The translations under genes were made by a program, and so were the position numbers. A DNA stretch of 64,000 nt. Origin: Ceratopteris richardii. Lineage: Eukaryota > Streptophyta > Polypodiopsida > Polypodiales > Pteridaceae. The notes below the pieces were generated by a model. That model saw only the letters and a program-made list of their open reading frames with translations. It was not told where the DNA came from and did not search any database. This document shows, in pieces, positions 24,850-36,700 of this stretch (position 1 is its first letter; each line of letters opens with the position of its first letter). The stretch lies in contig CM035441.1 in the NCBI GenBank assembly GCA_020310875.1, forward strand, positions 90,284,495 through 90,348,494, given 5' to 3'.

Positions 24850-24977
24850 GGTTAATCCTTGAAAATTAAGAGTCCTTACAAGGCCCATGCATGGTTCACT
24901 TTTTTCCCTAATGCTTCTCCCTAGGCACATGCTTTGTGAGAAGGTTCGCAATGTTATCTTATGTGGCACATAAGACA

Positions 24978-25139
24978 AATTGATCTCCCTGGTAGAGATC
25001 CTCTCCCCAACATAATGATAGTGCACCTCAATGTAGTTAGTGGAAACACAAAATACACAATTGATCTCCCTAGTAGAGAGCCTCTCCCAAACATAATGAT
25101 AGTGCACCTCAATGTAGTTAGTGGAAACACAAAATACAG
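24978..25139 (-). repeat. 81 bp tandem duplication in the Copia-5 RNase H tail
   Basis: Two copies, 24978-25058 and 25059-25139, differ at only a few positions. 81 bp is 27 codons, so the duplication keeps the reading frame and doubles the block STNYIEVHYHYVWERLSTRE, which is the HIEVHYHFIRE motif of copia RNase H. Confidence 0.95.
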
Positions 25140-25542
25140 GGTTCCACACAATTTTGAATGTGATTTGATTGTTAGTGAAGATCATGGTGGAAGAAGAGAA
25201 ACCAACATGGAAATCATCCAAAGGGCATCTCAGCGACACACACTCAACAATCACTATAAAATCATCCTTATCCTTAGCCTCACAACTATACTAGCCATAA
25301 TAGGGTGCTTCTTGCTCAACCAAGATATACATGAGCTACCAAGTATCAAGGAAAATCCATTGGTGGACACATGAGTGTCATAGAGACCACTAGATTCCAA
25401 GTCATGAAAAGCATGTAAATCATGTGCTAATGATCCCTCCATGGGATAAAACAATCTAAGTTCAAGTACCACTCAAGCTATAAAAGATGTGCTTAACTTT
25501 CTGTCAATGCTTGACACCTAGGCACTACATAAATGTGCTCAT

Positions 25543-26140
25543 CTAAGAGACAAAAAAGTGAATATCAAGCCCTGTTATGCACAAGTAAATCAAGCATCCA
25601 ATAGCTTGCTCATAGAGAACAACATCACATGGATCTCGACAATCATGAAGACTCAACTCTAAACGTGTTTCCATTGGAAAAGAAATACGTTTGTTCTCTT
25701 TAAGTCTAGAGGTATATATTTTTTGACACAAAACTATTTCTCCATCAACTTGCATAACCTCAAGACCTAAAAAATGATGCAAATGCCCGAAATAGGAAAT
25801 CTCTAAAGAGACATGAAGATCAGCCTTATATTCAACAATATACTTCTCATTAGGACCAGTGAGATACAACAATGATTAAAAGTACATCATCTACATGCTT
25901 AACATAATAAGTGCTATGAGTTAGAGTGTTCTCAGAACCATATGCTAGCAAATAGGCATGCATCTTCTCATACCAATCACATGGTGCTTGCATGAAACCA
26001 TATGATGCCCTTTTTGACATCCACACTTTTTTTTCATGCCCTTTCTATACAAACCAATGGGGCTGAAATACATACACTTTTTCATGTATGTCCCCATTTA
26101 GAAATGCAGTTTCAATATCTATTCTATATACATTCCAATC
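25543..26140 (-). pseudogene. Copia-5 reverse transcriptase remnant
   Basis: At about 25880-25892 the minus strand reads HVDDVLLI, the YVDD motif with Tyr to His. Downstream are EYKADLHVSLEISYFGHLHH, FLGLEVMQVDGEIVLCQKIY and YEQAIGCLIYLCITGLDIHF. Upstream (26000-26140) decayed FLNGD-type wording can be read with stops. The enzyme is inactive. Confidence 0.8.
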
Positions 26141-26699
26141 ATGATGAGCTATAGGCACATAAATGCTATGAATAGTGGTCATTTAGTATGTGGGAGCCAA
26201 TGTGTCATCAAAATCAATGCCTCTCTCTTACGCATAACCTTTAACAACCACCATAACCTTATACCTATCAAATTTACCATCAAGGTTACATTTGAGCTTG
26301 TACATATCACAAAAAGATCAAGTATCATTGTTAATAATAGCATCATATTCTAATTGCATGATAACCATACAATATTTTAATTTTGTGCTTCATCAAAAGA
26401 GACAGGCTCATTCTCATCACAAACACTAGAGGCAGTCATTCCATAGCAACCTAATGCTAAAGGAGTAGTGTGGGACCATAAATATGTATGATATGAAAAA
26501 GGTGCATCTATTTTGCTCTCTCGCAAATTTCAAAGTAGCCATCTACGCATAGTTTTAGCCTCTTCTATGTCATCCCTCTCATCAAGAAGTCTAAAATGTA
26601 AATATGCATTAGAAATGGAATGATCTATGTCATCATTTGGAACCTATAAAGGCTCATAACTTGCCTCACTTAGACTAGGACTTCACTATCCAACTGTAA

Positions 26700-27500
26700 A
26701 CGTAGGCACCAAAGTGTCATAAACATCTTTAGATTTAAGTAATGTCACATTGGTACATGCGAGTAATGGTTGAGTTACATTTTCCACAAAAAGAATTATG
26801 GGTAACCAAAATATGTTTACTTTGTGGATGATGCAAACGATAGCAATTGCTTCTAGAAGCGTACGCAACAAAAAAACATTTGATTGCTTTTTCATGCACT
26901 TTCCTATATTGTTGCTCAGGGATTAATGCATATGCTAGACAACCAAAGACATGCAAATGAGTAATAAATGGATTGTGACAATGTCAAGCCTCATATGGAG
27001 CTATCTATTGCAGTTCTTGGTGGGACACTTTTCTATGTATATATGGTGCACATATAATAACCTTAACCTAGAAGCTATGTGCATGATTTTTTATCATACA
27101 CCTTGCCTTCTCCATGAGAGGCGTGTTATTTCTTTCAACAACTCCATTTTGTTGAGATGTATATAGTACAGTGATGTTTTATCCCACTCTTATCCAACAA
27201 TGCATTAAAATCAAAAGATATGTATTCCCCCTTAATAAGAAATAAGGTTGCCAAATTTACATAGTGACATATTTTCAGCCATAAACAAAATTCCTTTGAG
27301 GCATATAAACACTTCCATCTTTGCTTTCAACGGATAAACCCAAGAATCACTAGAGAAATCATCAATAAAATTCATAAAGAAAAGATAGTTCCCAAAAGAA
27401 GGTGTCAACATAGGGCCACAAACCTCACTATGAACAAGTTGAAATTTATGAGCAGCTCCAATTGAATGATCATTTGGGAAGGAGGAACACTGCAATTTTC
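26700..27500 (-). pseudogene. Copia-5 integrase remnant
   Basis: HKFQLVHSEVCGPMLTPSFG, with the first catalytic Asp replaced by Glu (SEVCGP for the usual SDVCGP), then LFFMNFIDDFSSDSWVYPLK. A gap of about 300 bp in shifted frames follows, then MHVFGCLAYALIPEQQYRK at 26956, the usual HVFGC motif, and CFFVAYASRSNCYRL. The central SDNGGE region is too decayed to read. Confidence 0.78.
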
Positions 27501-28060
27501 CTGAAATACAACCTTTATAGCATGTTTATTCGATGCTTCAACTTTTGGTAGAGAGGAAACCATTTTCGATTTCTCTAAGCATAAGAAACTAGCAAAATTC
27601 ACATTACTAGAGCATGAATGCAAAATCGCATCCAAGATAGCATGAGAATCATGATCTCCACATACTAAATTATTCATAGATTTTGCATAGTCTATGAGCT
27701 TATAGAGCCAAGGGCATGAGATTCTAGAAGCAATAATAACATCATCATTTGAGAGATCATGAACTATACATTTGTCATCAATAAATTTGACAACCAATAC
27801 AATGTTTGCTAATGTTGAAACTAACAAGAAATTTTTCTTTATCCTTGGAACATGTAAAACATTTGAAAATAAGGAAGAATACTGATGAGTAATAGTGAGA
27901 ATAGTCTTACGAAAACTGGGCATTACAAGATAAGAGGATTTGTTAGCTCATCTGAAAATATTCCCTATAGAGGGAGGCTCAAGTGAATAGATAAAACTAC
28001 ACTATGAGGTAATATGTTTGGTTGCCCCACTATCAAAGTACAAAACATTTAATTCTAGTG
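27405..28060 (-). pseudogene. Copia-5 protease and GAG-pre-integrase
   Basis: FDSGATKHIT is at about 28020-28050. Then FSNVLHVPRIKKNFLLVSTL (the NVLYVPGLKKNLLSVS motif of copia proteases) and CIVHDLSNDDVIIASR, followed by LWHKR-like and His/Cys-containing text in broken frames. Confidence 0.8.
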
Positions 28061-28748
28061 CAAAATACATTGGTCATAGCACCAAACAATAGTTAATTCC
28101 CATTCTTCAATCTCAACAAGATTAGCAGATTCTATTTCAGGTGCAGTGGTGTCGGGATGAAATCCCGTAGGGAAGTGTGCCTGATTTTTTTCAAAGTTGA
28201 TTGATTTTATGAGTTTTGTGTGGTGTTTTCGCTAAGAAAGTGGTAAGAAACGTACGTGTTTTAGCTGATTTGATTGAGTGTGAGATGGGAAACCATGTTA
28301 GAGATGTACGTTGGACCTGTGCATGTAAATGACTGACTTTAGATCCATAAACCCTAGGTTTGAACCTTGAAAACCCCTAAAAATGTGGGTTTACCTCATG
28401 AAAACCAGACTTGAACCCTTGGAAACCCTTGGATTTTAGGTCCAAACCATAAATAAACCCTTGATTTGAAGTGTTTGAGTTAATTGTAGGCAAACCCCTA
28501 ACTTCCTCGATCAAAAACCCTAGGTTGGACCGTTGGAATTGACGTTTATCCTAGGTCAAACCCTTAGATTAATTAATCTTGTATATACAGAGTGAAACCA
28601 AAACCTTAGACTTGGAAAACTAAAAAGAGAAAAATCAAAAATAGAAATAAGTGGTGTGATTTTCCAAAAATAGAAAATGAACATGCAAGAAAATGAACAT
28701 CTAAGGAGGTTAGCAGATTCTAGAAGCCCTAGGAGGGGGAGGGGAACC

Positions 28749-28756
28749 TATAAATA
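28749..28756 (+). promoter_or_regulatory. TATA box of the Gypsy-2 5' LTR
   Basis: TATAAATA in a conserved CCTATAAATAGGGGGCC context, repeated at 45536-45543 and 46464-46471. It marks the likely U3/R promoter. Confidence 0.7.
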
Positions 28757-29528
28757 GGGGGCCAAGCTTCAATTGTTCTCCCTGTGGGTTTCTTCTGTGG
28801 AATGCCTCTGCAGGTAATTTTTTTGCCCATCTCTCATTTATCCTTTTACTGTTCATATTTATTAGTTTGCACGATGGCGATGAGAGAGAAAGTTTATATG
28901 CATAGTGTCTTTGGACTCCACATTGCTATAGCACTTTGAAGCAGAGAAAGGGTTAATAGACTTCAATTATTTTTGGTGATCTTTGTTACTCACTACGACC
29001 GCAACGGAAGGGAGATGCGTTGTTGAGGCCTCTGGTGGTGAGAGAGAGAGAGAGGTTCGGCTTTGCTTTTTCCAGACGCACCGTGAATCGAGATACTTGT
29101 AGACAGCACTTATTTGGTGGCGATCCATCACGTAGAAGAGAGAAATAGGAGCAGTCGGCCACCAATGATAGCGCTATGTATCTGAGACAAGAGGGACGCG
29201 GCTTGAGGACCTTGTCAGCCTGTAGTGCTCACGCGATAACAGAGAGAGTGGGCAAGCCTTAGCAACTGCGTGGCATCGTGTCGTAGAGAGAGGCAAAACC
29301 AATAGAGATTCTTTAATGGCTCCACGAGGAGACAGTAGGCATGGCACACAGTCCGGAGGAGGAGAGAGTTGGCCATGTGCGCAAAGGAATCTGGCAACGA
29401 TGGAACTTCCTTCGTGGCATAGAGAGAAATTCAGTGGCGTAGAGAAATCACGCCAGGAGAGAAGAGAAACTTGCACTGTCGGTGGTCCTGGTGACTGCTT
29501 GCGGGAGTTGTGAGGAGCTCCAGAGTGA

Positions 29529-29774
29529 TTGGAGAGAGAGAGAGAGAGAGATCTGGTTGCTCCGCGTGATGTACATGAGAGAGAGAGAGAGATGGAGGAG
29601 AGAGACTAGAGGCAGCCTGTTGGTGGCAAGCACAGAGGTAGGGAGCGGCAAAGCTGTCGATGCTCATGTGTCGCCACAACACAAAGAAAGAGAGAGATAT
29701 AGAGAGAGAGAGAGATCCATGATTGAGGTCGCTGGTGGTGCGCAGAGACGTTCGAGAGCGTGGAGGATTACATA

Positions 29775-29820
<46 letters not shown>
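29529..29820. repeat. GA-rich microsatellites in the Gypsy-2 5' LTR
   Basis: Runs at 29536-29549, 29578-29590, 29700-29714 and 29777-29820, the last being about 22 GA units. The 3' LTR has shorter runs at 47080-47110 and 47212-47222, so the arrays changed length after insertion. Confidence 0.9.
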
Positions 29821-29822
<2 letters not shown>

Positions 29823-30939
29823 GGCAAAATTACTGTAGAGACTCAAGAATTAATCAAACTATAGCTAATATCAATGATAGTGGAGATGAAGCACTAAAAC
29901 ATGTTGCGAGAGAGAGCACAAAAATCGAGAGGAAAATTAAGAAGTCGACATAGCTAAGGTGGTTAGATTGCAGAGAAATCAAGACGATCATGCTCTAACC
30001 TCTTATGCTTGATATATCTTGGTCAAAACATTCATAGAAGTACCTTAAGACTTCCATTAGATCATTATTCCTTGTAATACTCACTTGTGCTAATGTGTTC
30101 ATACTATGTAAGGTTAATAATGATCAAGATTCACTTGACCATTAATAGTTTTCCTCGTTATGAACATAACACAAATAGAATATGATCTTTTGAGGCTAGA
30201 GCTCACAACGACCAATATTGGAGCAAAGATAAAGACATGATTCAATAGGATCAATATGGGATGATTTCATTAATCGATTTTATTGGGATAATATCGTGGG
30301 AATCATGATAAAAGCATTTAGGGTATATGTATGGTCATCTAAGGACCTAGAACCTAAACTACTACAGTGGAAAGGTGGATGCTCTCTCTTGAATATGCGC
30401 ATTAGCAAAGGCTACATCGTTATTAGCAAATACAACATGGACATTGAGGTTTAGACACAAACTCTTTTGAATTCTTACCTTAAGGGTGCATCTAATAAAA
30501 AAGCAAATCAAAAATAATATTTTCTTGAAATTGAACTGCGAGACGAGGCTATGAATTTTTGAATAAATCCTTAATCTGATGTTTTGAGATAATAAATTTG
30601 AGGATGTTGATTCTTTTCTTTATTTTCAAATGTAGTAACATGTTTACCCCCACCCTCTGGTTTTCTTCTATGGAACACCTCTCTAGTGGAACGCTTCTCT
30701 AGGTATTGAGGTTGATGATTTCAGAGATTAAATGAAGTGACGAAAAGCTTTGAAGACCGAAATAAAGAGCACCTTGTGGATCTTCCTTGTGCATCTACTC
30801 TCGAGGTTACTGCGTGATTGGAGGTTTCTGTGGACTATTGAAGTAAAGAGAAGAAAAGCTATTGCCGAGAAGATCGAAGACTCAGAGCAAAGGAAGGATC
30901 CATCCGCAAAGACTGAATCCGAAGATCGTGGGTGCCGTT

Positions 30940-31070
30940 TCCCACTGTAGGAGGAGACCTACCTTATATTTGGTCGATCCGCAGTGTGGCGGTGGCATAC
31001 ATTTGTATTTGCATGTTCCACACTGTAGCGGATTTTTTGTATCCCTGACCCGCACAATAGCGGGCATCAC
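30940..31070 (+). repeat. GCACTGTAGCG mini-repeat block (5' LTR copy, decayed)
   Basis: Four spaced copies of a GCACTGTAGCG-like word, partly mutated here (for example GCAGTGTGGCG, CACACTGTAGCGG, GCACAATAGCGG). The 3' LTR has four intact copies at 48240-48370. Confidence 0.7.
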
Positions 31071-31372
31071 TGTATTATCGAGATTTCAATGGATGACTCC
31101 CGTCACGTTTACATTGTATCATTGAGCTTTGTCTGCACATCGTATTTGGATTCTTTCGCTTCCGACGCCTACGGTCTTCGGCCTACGCACGTTCGCTCAT
31201 CTCTTCCGAGAGGATAGGGACCCTACGAGGATCGCCACACTAGAGAGTGAGAGGGCGAGGTGCCCAGCGTGCACACCTCGCTCGACGAACAGTGGGAACG
31301 GTGTACACACGGGGCCTGATCCAAACCTGCGTCGGCTCTTCCCTCTCACCTGACCTCCTTCTTCCCAACACA

Positions 31373-31387
31373 TGAACCTGACGTGAA
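31373..31387 (+). promoter_or_regulatory. Gypsy-2 primer binding site, tRNA-Trp type
   Basis: TGAACCTGACGTGAA two bases after the LTR end. It matches the Gypsy-1 site and the recalled complement of the plant tRNA-Trp 3' end with one C-to-T change, and again lacks the TGG at the start. Confidence 0.65.
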
Positions 31388-31647
31388 GCAAGGTGGTCAG
31401 TGATCCTCGACGTATCACCCACTCCTTGAGAAGACACACAGGAACCTCGGTGCCAGATCAGATATTTCACGTACTAGCATTTCAACTTCTGTGATTTTTT
31501 TCATTGCTTCACACATACTTTGAAAAGAAAGATTGTTTTGATTGCCTGAGCTTGATCATTCACGATCTTCACTAGTTTAGTCCATACATCTATGCACAAG
31601 AAACTAAAATGATTAAAATGATTGAGGAACAGTTTAGGAAATACGAA

Positions 31648-31680
31648 CACTACAAGGAATACGGGCGTGTAGCGATGGTT
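31648..31680 (+). repeat. CACTA left terminal inverted repeat
   Basis: CACTACAAGGAATACGGGCG followed by TGTAGCGATGG. It pairs with the right end with a few mismatches and one indel. Transposase would bind and cut here. Confidence 0.9.
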
Positions 31681-31689
31681 CACGCGACA

Positions 31690-31965
31690 GAATTTCGTCG
31701 CTATAAAATTGCAACTTGCGTCGGAATTACCGTCGAGCGCGGACCGTCGATTATACGACGCAAAAAATGACGGTATTTGCGATGCTTCCGCCTAATGTCG
31801 CTTAAACGACGCTTGTCAAAGGCGTCGCTTAAGCGACGCGTTTTTGCGTCGCATAAGCGACGGTTTACACCATCGTATAAGCGACGGTGCAGACCGTCGT
31901 ATACGTGACGCTAAGAAAATGTCGCTTATACGACGACGCGTTGCATTGCTTATACGAGGATCTGT
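31690..31965. repeat. CACTA left subterminal repeats
   Basis: At least eight copies, in both orientations, of a GTCGCTTAWRCGACG-like word, many of them self-palindromic. Such repeats are the TNPA binding sites in known CACTA elements (established for En/Spm); the match here is by arrangement. Confidence 0.8.
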
Positions 31966-32087
31966 TGACGGACAAAAATTAAAACATTGGAGGCTCTGCA
32001 ATCGGCATTTTCACGCATCCGATCGGCTCTCTGTTATTGTCTCCCTCTGTCTTTGTTTCTCTCTTTCTACATCTTTCTCTCTTTGAA

Positions 32088-32186
32088 TTTTCTCTCTCTC
32101 TCTCTCTAGATCTCTCTCTCTAGATCTCACTCTCTCTCTCTAGATCTCACTCTCTCTCTCTCTAGATCTCTCTCTCTCTCTCTAGA

Positions 32187-32217
<31 letters not shown>

Positions 32218-32235
32218 TTTCTCTCTCTTTATTGC
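32088..32235 (+). repeat. CT-rich leader with TAGATCTC interruptions
   Basis: (CT)n broken by TCTAGATCTC at about 10-25 bp spacing, ending in ATTGCAG at 32231-32237, which can act as a 3' splice site. It directly precedes the first ATG of the plus-strand gene, so it is probably its 5' untranslated region or first intron. Confidence 0.75.
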
Positions 32236-32389
32236 AGGTTATTCAAGAAGCTAACCAAGCAAAAACTATGGATCACAATTGTAAGTACAATTTCTATTAT
32301 TTGCAGATCATTTGAATTGTGTTATTTTCATTACATACCATACTCACACTTATTGATATGCACTCATACACTTATACATGATGAAGAAG

Positions 32390-32785
32390 CACACACACAT
32401 GCATATACCTACATATACACATATACATGCACATACACACACATACACATAGAGTTATACATATACACACACATACACAAGAACATGCACATATTGATAC
32501 ATACATATACACTTATACATGCACATGCATATACATACATATACGCACACATACACATGCACATATACACATATACATGCACATACACACATACACACAC
32601 ATACACACACATACACATAGAGTTATACATATACATGCATATACATATACACACATACACATGCACATGCGCATACTCATACACACATATACACTTATAC
32701 ATGCACATGCACATACATACATATACACACACATACACATGCACATACATACATATACACACACATACATATACACTTAGGTACA
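32390..32785 (+). repeat. CA/TACA-rich microsatellite in intron 1 of the plus-strand gene
   Basis: About 400 bp of ACACATACACATGCACATATAC-type alternating purine-pyrimidine sequence. On the plus strand it is CA-rich, the opposite orientation to the TG array at 37590-42040. The open frames of IHTHTYT type here are artefacts. Confidence 0.95.
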
Positions 32786-32992
32786 CACATATGAATGAAT
32801 TATATAATTAAAGTATTAAAACACATGCTTAATATAAACAATAATAACAATCAATAGAACAAAACTCTTCATTACTTAATACCATACACACAATTCAAAA
32901 CATGACTGAAATGGAAAATATATAGATAAATATATATATATATATATATCAATGTAAATACATATAATCCAATGTCATAATCAACTAAAATC

Positions 32993-33760
32993 CTAATCAT
33001 CATCATCATGATCATCATCATCAGCAGCAATATCATGATCATCCTGATCCTCCTCATCCTCATCCTCATGATCACCCTGTGACGATCGAGATCGTCCCTC
33101 CTGTGTCTGTCTCTCCACCTCATCCATATTTGTCTCCCCATAATACTCCTGTATTACATATAACAAACATAAATCAATAAAATAATTAAAACATTCACAA
33201 CAACAAAATAATTATATAAAATTTAAAAATACTCACATAGGCATCAGGATGATCTTGTATATACTCGCTCAAACGCCGATATCCAAAATGTGTAGCATAC
33301 TCGATCTCGTGTTTCATAGGATATCGGCCATAATCCTTTCGCTGCAATGAAACAAATAAAAAACATTAGTTGCTTGCATTTTAACTAAAATAAAAAATAT
33401 ACTCACAATAACACATATACTTACAAACGTAGCTACAAAACCATTATGGCCCATTTGGCCTAAGTGCGATGTGTGGCCCGACTCCACTCTCTTCTTTGCA
33501 GCAGCCTGTTTATTCAAGGAAAAAAATACATAAATTAAATTAAAAAATTACTAAAATATCTAAAAATTATAAATATAAACTATTAATTTGTGTACCTTCT
33601 GCTGAAGAAATGACTCCTGAAGACGTAGCTGTCTACGAAAAAACTGCCACGACTCAGGTGGTATGTTAGCTCGCCTCTTATTTTTTTCGACCATACAATA
33701 TCTCCTGTTAATTTAATCTCAAACAGAAAAAAAAGTCAGAATACATACACATATATACAC

Positions 33761-33792
<32 letters not shown>

Positions 33793-36700
33793 CCACATAC
33801 ACATATACATGCAAACATATATGCATGCATATATGTATATATATACACATATACATACATATAACATAAACACACATATACATATCCACATATATACGTA
33901 CACACACATGCATGCATATACACTCATTCGTACAAAATACATGCATTTATCCCACAAGAATATGTGTTGTGTATATGTGAATATGTGTGTATGTATAAAT
34001 GTGTATATGTGAATATGTGTGTATGTGTAAATATGTATATGTGAATTTTTTATTTATGTAGATAATCAAATTATTAATATCAAATACCATTATTTGTAGA
34101 TTCTGATCAATCAGATGGAACTCCACCACCGTCTCCTCATCGTGCAACGACTTTATACTGTAAGTATATGAAATATTTAATTTTAACTATATTTGATGGA
34201 TACATAACTTATATATATTTTTTATGTTTCTTATGATGTGCAGATTCTGATCAATTAGAGGGTACTCCACCACCTCCTACCCATGCAACGACTTCACATG
34301 TGTCCTCCGATAGGAATTATGATGAATTTTACTATCAAGAGCATATTATATGTTGGTGTAACTCTTGTTATGGCACGTATCGAAGACCACGATTGGAATG
34401 TATTCAACATGAGGCAGAATATGGTACTTTTGAGCATGCACCATCACCTAGTCAATGTGATAATGCTTGGGTATGTATTTTCTATATATATTAATGTCAT
34501 TTTTTTATTTAAAAACCATGTATAAAATCAAATTATTATTGATATACAGGAATACTTGCTCGATGATGATGATGATGATTTTTTTCATAATGTTAATATA
34601 CCTCGTACACGTCATGGACTTGCTGTTCATCAATTACAAGCAGAGGTTTCTAGAAATCCTCTACCTCCTGGTTTAGAGAATGAAACGGCTGGAGATTATC
34701 CATTGCCAGCTCGTGATCGTTCTTTAGTACAAACATATGATAGAAGAAGATATGGAGGATGGAATAGAGGACCACTTCCTTTAGATGGAGAGGTTTTCAA
34801 CTTTTGGGGTAATCGCTATATGATTGCTCCATCCACTATTACTAATGCTGGTCGTGGTCTCTTTATTGTAGAGGATTTGTATGTGCCTCCGAACTCTGAA
34901 GTCACTCTTATGTCATTGTGTGGTCCTATATATGGATGGGGAGATTGGCATCGACTTTCACGTTATGTTCAAAGCATGAGTACTTATGGAATATGCTTGA
35001 ACGCAGCATCTCTTACTAGTAGAAGGATTTTACATGCAGAAAATGAAAGATTATATATTGATGGAAGACCTTACACACATGGAAATATAGCAGGTTTAAT
35101 ATTTTATTTTTTTCATATATGTATGTTAGTTTCTATTTACTACTTGAATTTATTTTGCAGGCTCGAATGTTCACTAATATGTGGGCTTTTGGACAGCATA
35201 TTAGAATCAAAGCCATTGATTCTTTACGTAAAACAGAGGATTCTAGTATTGTTGCTTGTTTCAAGCAACTATCACGTGCTAGCTCAAAAGACACGAACCT
35301 TATAGATAGCGAACTTGGTTACGTAGGAACTATTGTTGGTATCTACGAAATTTCATTTCGTACATTCAAACAGGTAGAAAAAAGTTTATATATATTTTTT
35401 AGAGTTGGTTATTTTTTTAAGCACCTAATAATGGGACGTTTTTGTTGTTATATATTTTGATAGGTCATTTTGAAGGTTAACTGGTATCAAGCGGAGTATA
35501 AAGGTAGTAATTCTACAATAAGAAAGGAATTATCTGGGTTTTGGGCAATTGATTCTTCCAAGGTAATGCGATCTACTAAAGAACCATATATTCTTCCTAG
35601 GCATATTGAACAAGCATTTTTTTATAAAAACCCAGATGCTCATCCTTGGTGGCAAGTCATTCATGTGCAACCTAGAGGTAGGTCATTGTTTGAACAGTTT
35701 ATTGTTAGAGAGATTGAAGAAAGTCCTCTTGATAATTCAGCATCAGATACTGATACATCAACATCTGGAATAGAAATTAGACTCATTATACGTGATAATG
35801 ATACTAATCTTTTTGATGAAGAGGATAATTCTCTACATTCTAATTCTACTGATGAGGAAGAGGAAGTACCAGAAATAGATATTAATCCACCAATAGATGA
35901 TGTGATTCATGAGAACATAGATTCAACAATAGAAGAAATAAATGAAATCAATAAGGATAATGAAGATTAGACTATATTGATGTCTTACCAAAATGATGGC
36001 AATAATGAAAACATATGAGCAGATTAGATAGTAACTTGAAGCTTCTGAATGGATATCAGATAATAGGTTTTTTTTATTAACTTGAATAACGATGAATCCT
36101 ACTACAGAGATGAAATCATGTTCTTCTAAGTTAGAACATGAAGCTCGGGGGTATGCCTAATTATTTTATATATAGCTTTATCTTCGAGGAGTAAATTTTT
36201 ATCATGTATGTATGCATATGTGTGTGTATTCATGTGTATTATATGTATACATATAATAGTATGCATATATATGTATTTCATGTATATGTATGTGTTTGCA
36301 TGTGTGTGATATATGTATACATGTGTTAAATATGCATGTGTATATATGCATATGCATTTATGTAAAATATTCATGTATTCATGTACGTAATATATGCAAG
36401 TGTTTATAATTGTGTACGTGTATATATGTATATGTGTCTATGTGTAAATATGTACATGTAAATATGTTATGCATGTATATATATGTTTATGTGTGCATGT
36501 AGGCATGTACATGTATGTGTAAATATGTACATGTAAATATGTTAGTATGTATATATATATTTATGTGTGCATTTAGGCATGTATGTGTGGTGCATAATAT
36601 ATCTACTCTATTTTATATTTATGTATCCTATCTACATGATGTGTATATATCTTTACATATATTATGAATCATGATCCTCGTTGATTCGAGTAGCTATATA

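Larger units (their letters stand above)
24850..28149 (-). mobile_element. Copia-5: decayed Ty1/copia element, minus strand
   Basis: From 28149 down to 24850 the minus strand reads protease, GAG-pre-integrase, integrase, RT and RNase H, the copia order, but in short pieces. The protease signature FDSGATKHIT is at about 28020-28050. Gypsy-2 is inserted just upstream of the protease at 28150, and the gag part may continue at 48673-49050. LTRs were not found. All domains are broken. Confidence 0.8.
28150..31370 (+). repeat. Gypsy-2 5' LTR (3.2 kb)
   Basis: Starts TGTCGGGATGAAATCCCG, ends CTTCCCAACA. A TATA box (TATAAATA) lies at 28749-28756, followed by GGGGGCCAAGC, shared by all LTR copies. 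Blocks at 28980-29500 and 29850-30640 align with 46590-47870. It is about 400 bp longer than the 3' LTR because of GA expansions and indels. Open frames inside it, including those around 29.2-29.9 kb, are artefacts of GA-rich sequence. Confidence 0.9.
32268..35970 (+). pseudogene. CACTA plus-strand gene: TNP2-like ends with a SET-like middle, one frame break
   Basis: Exons from splice sites and phase: 32268-32280 (ATG), 34100-34159, 34244-34470, 34550-35093, 35161-35373, 35464-35970 (TAG). All junctions except the fourth are in phase; there the join hits a stop, so a 1-2 base lesion or a missed exon is likely. Exon 3 has ICWCNSCYGTYRRPRLECIQ, like the Cys motif at the TNP2 N-terminus. Exon 4 has an acidic run, then ITNAGRGLFIVEDLYVPPNS and LYIDGRPYTHGNIAGLI, resembling the ends of a SET methyltransferase domain. 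Exons 5-6 (LGYVGTIVGIYEISFRTFKQ, FWAIDSSKVMRSTKEPYILP) match DUF4216 of CACTA TNP2 proteins, followed by an acidic tail. The DDE core is absent. Domain calls are from memory. Confidence 0.65.

Noticed and set aside
27232-28060. Separate host gene on the minus strand near 27.4-27.9 kb
   Set aside because: The text matches copia protease and GAG-pre-integrase motifs and is in order with integrase and RT of Copia-5.
29174-29953. Several Arg/Glu- or Leu/Ser-rich frames on both strands
   Set aside because: Translations of GA/CT microsatellites within the Gypsy-2 LTR.
31129-31470. Overlapping Arg-rich frames at the end of the 5' LTR
   Set aside because: They are not conserved in the 3' LTR copy and overlap the LTR end and primer site; GC-rich LTR sequence explains them.
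31690-31965. Regularly spaced palindromic repeats as a CRISPR array
   Set aside because: Repeats are short, in both orientations, variably spaced and adjacent to a CACTA TIR in a plant genome; they are subterminal transposase sites.
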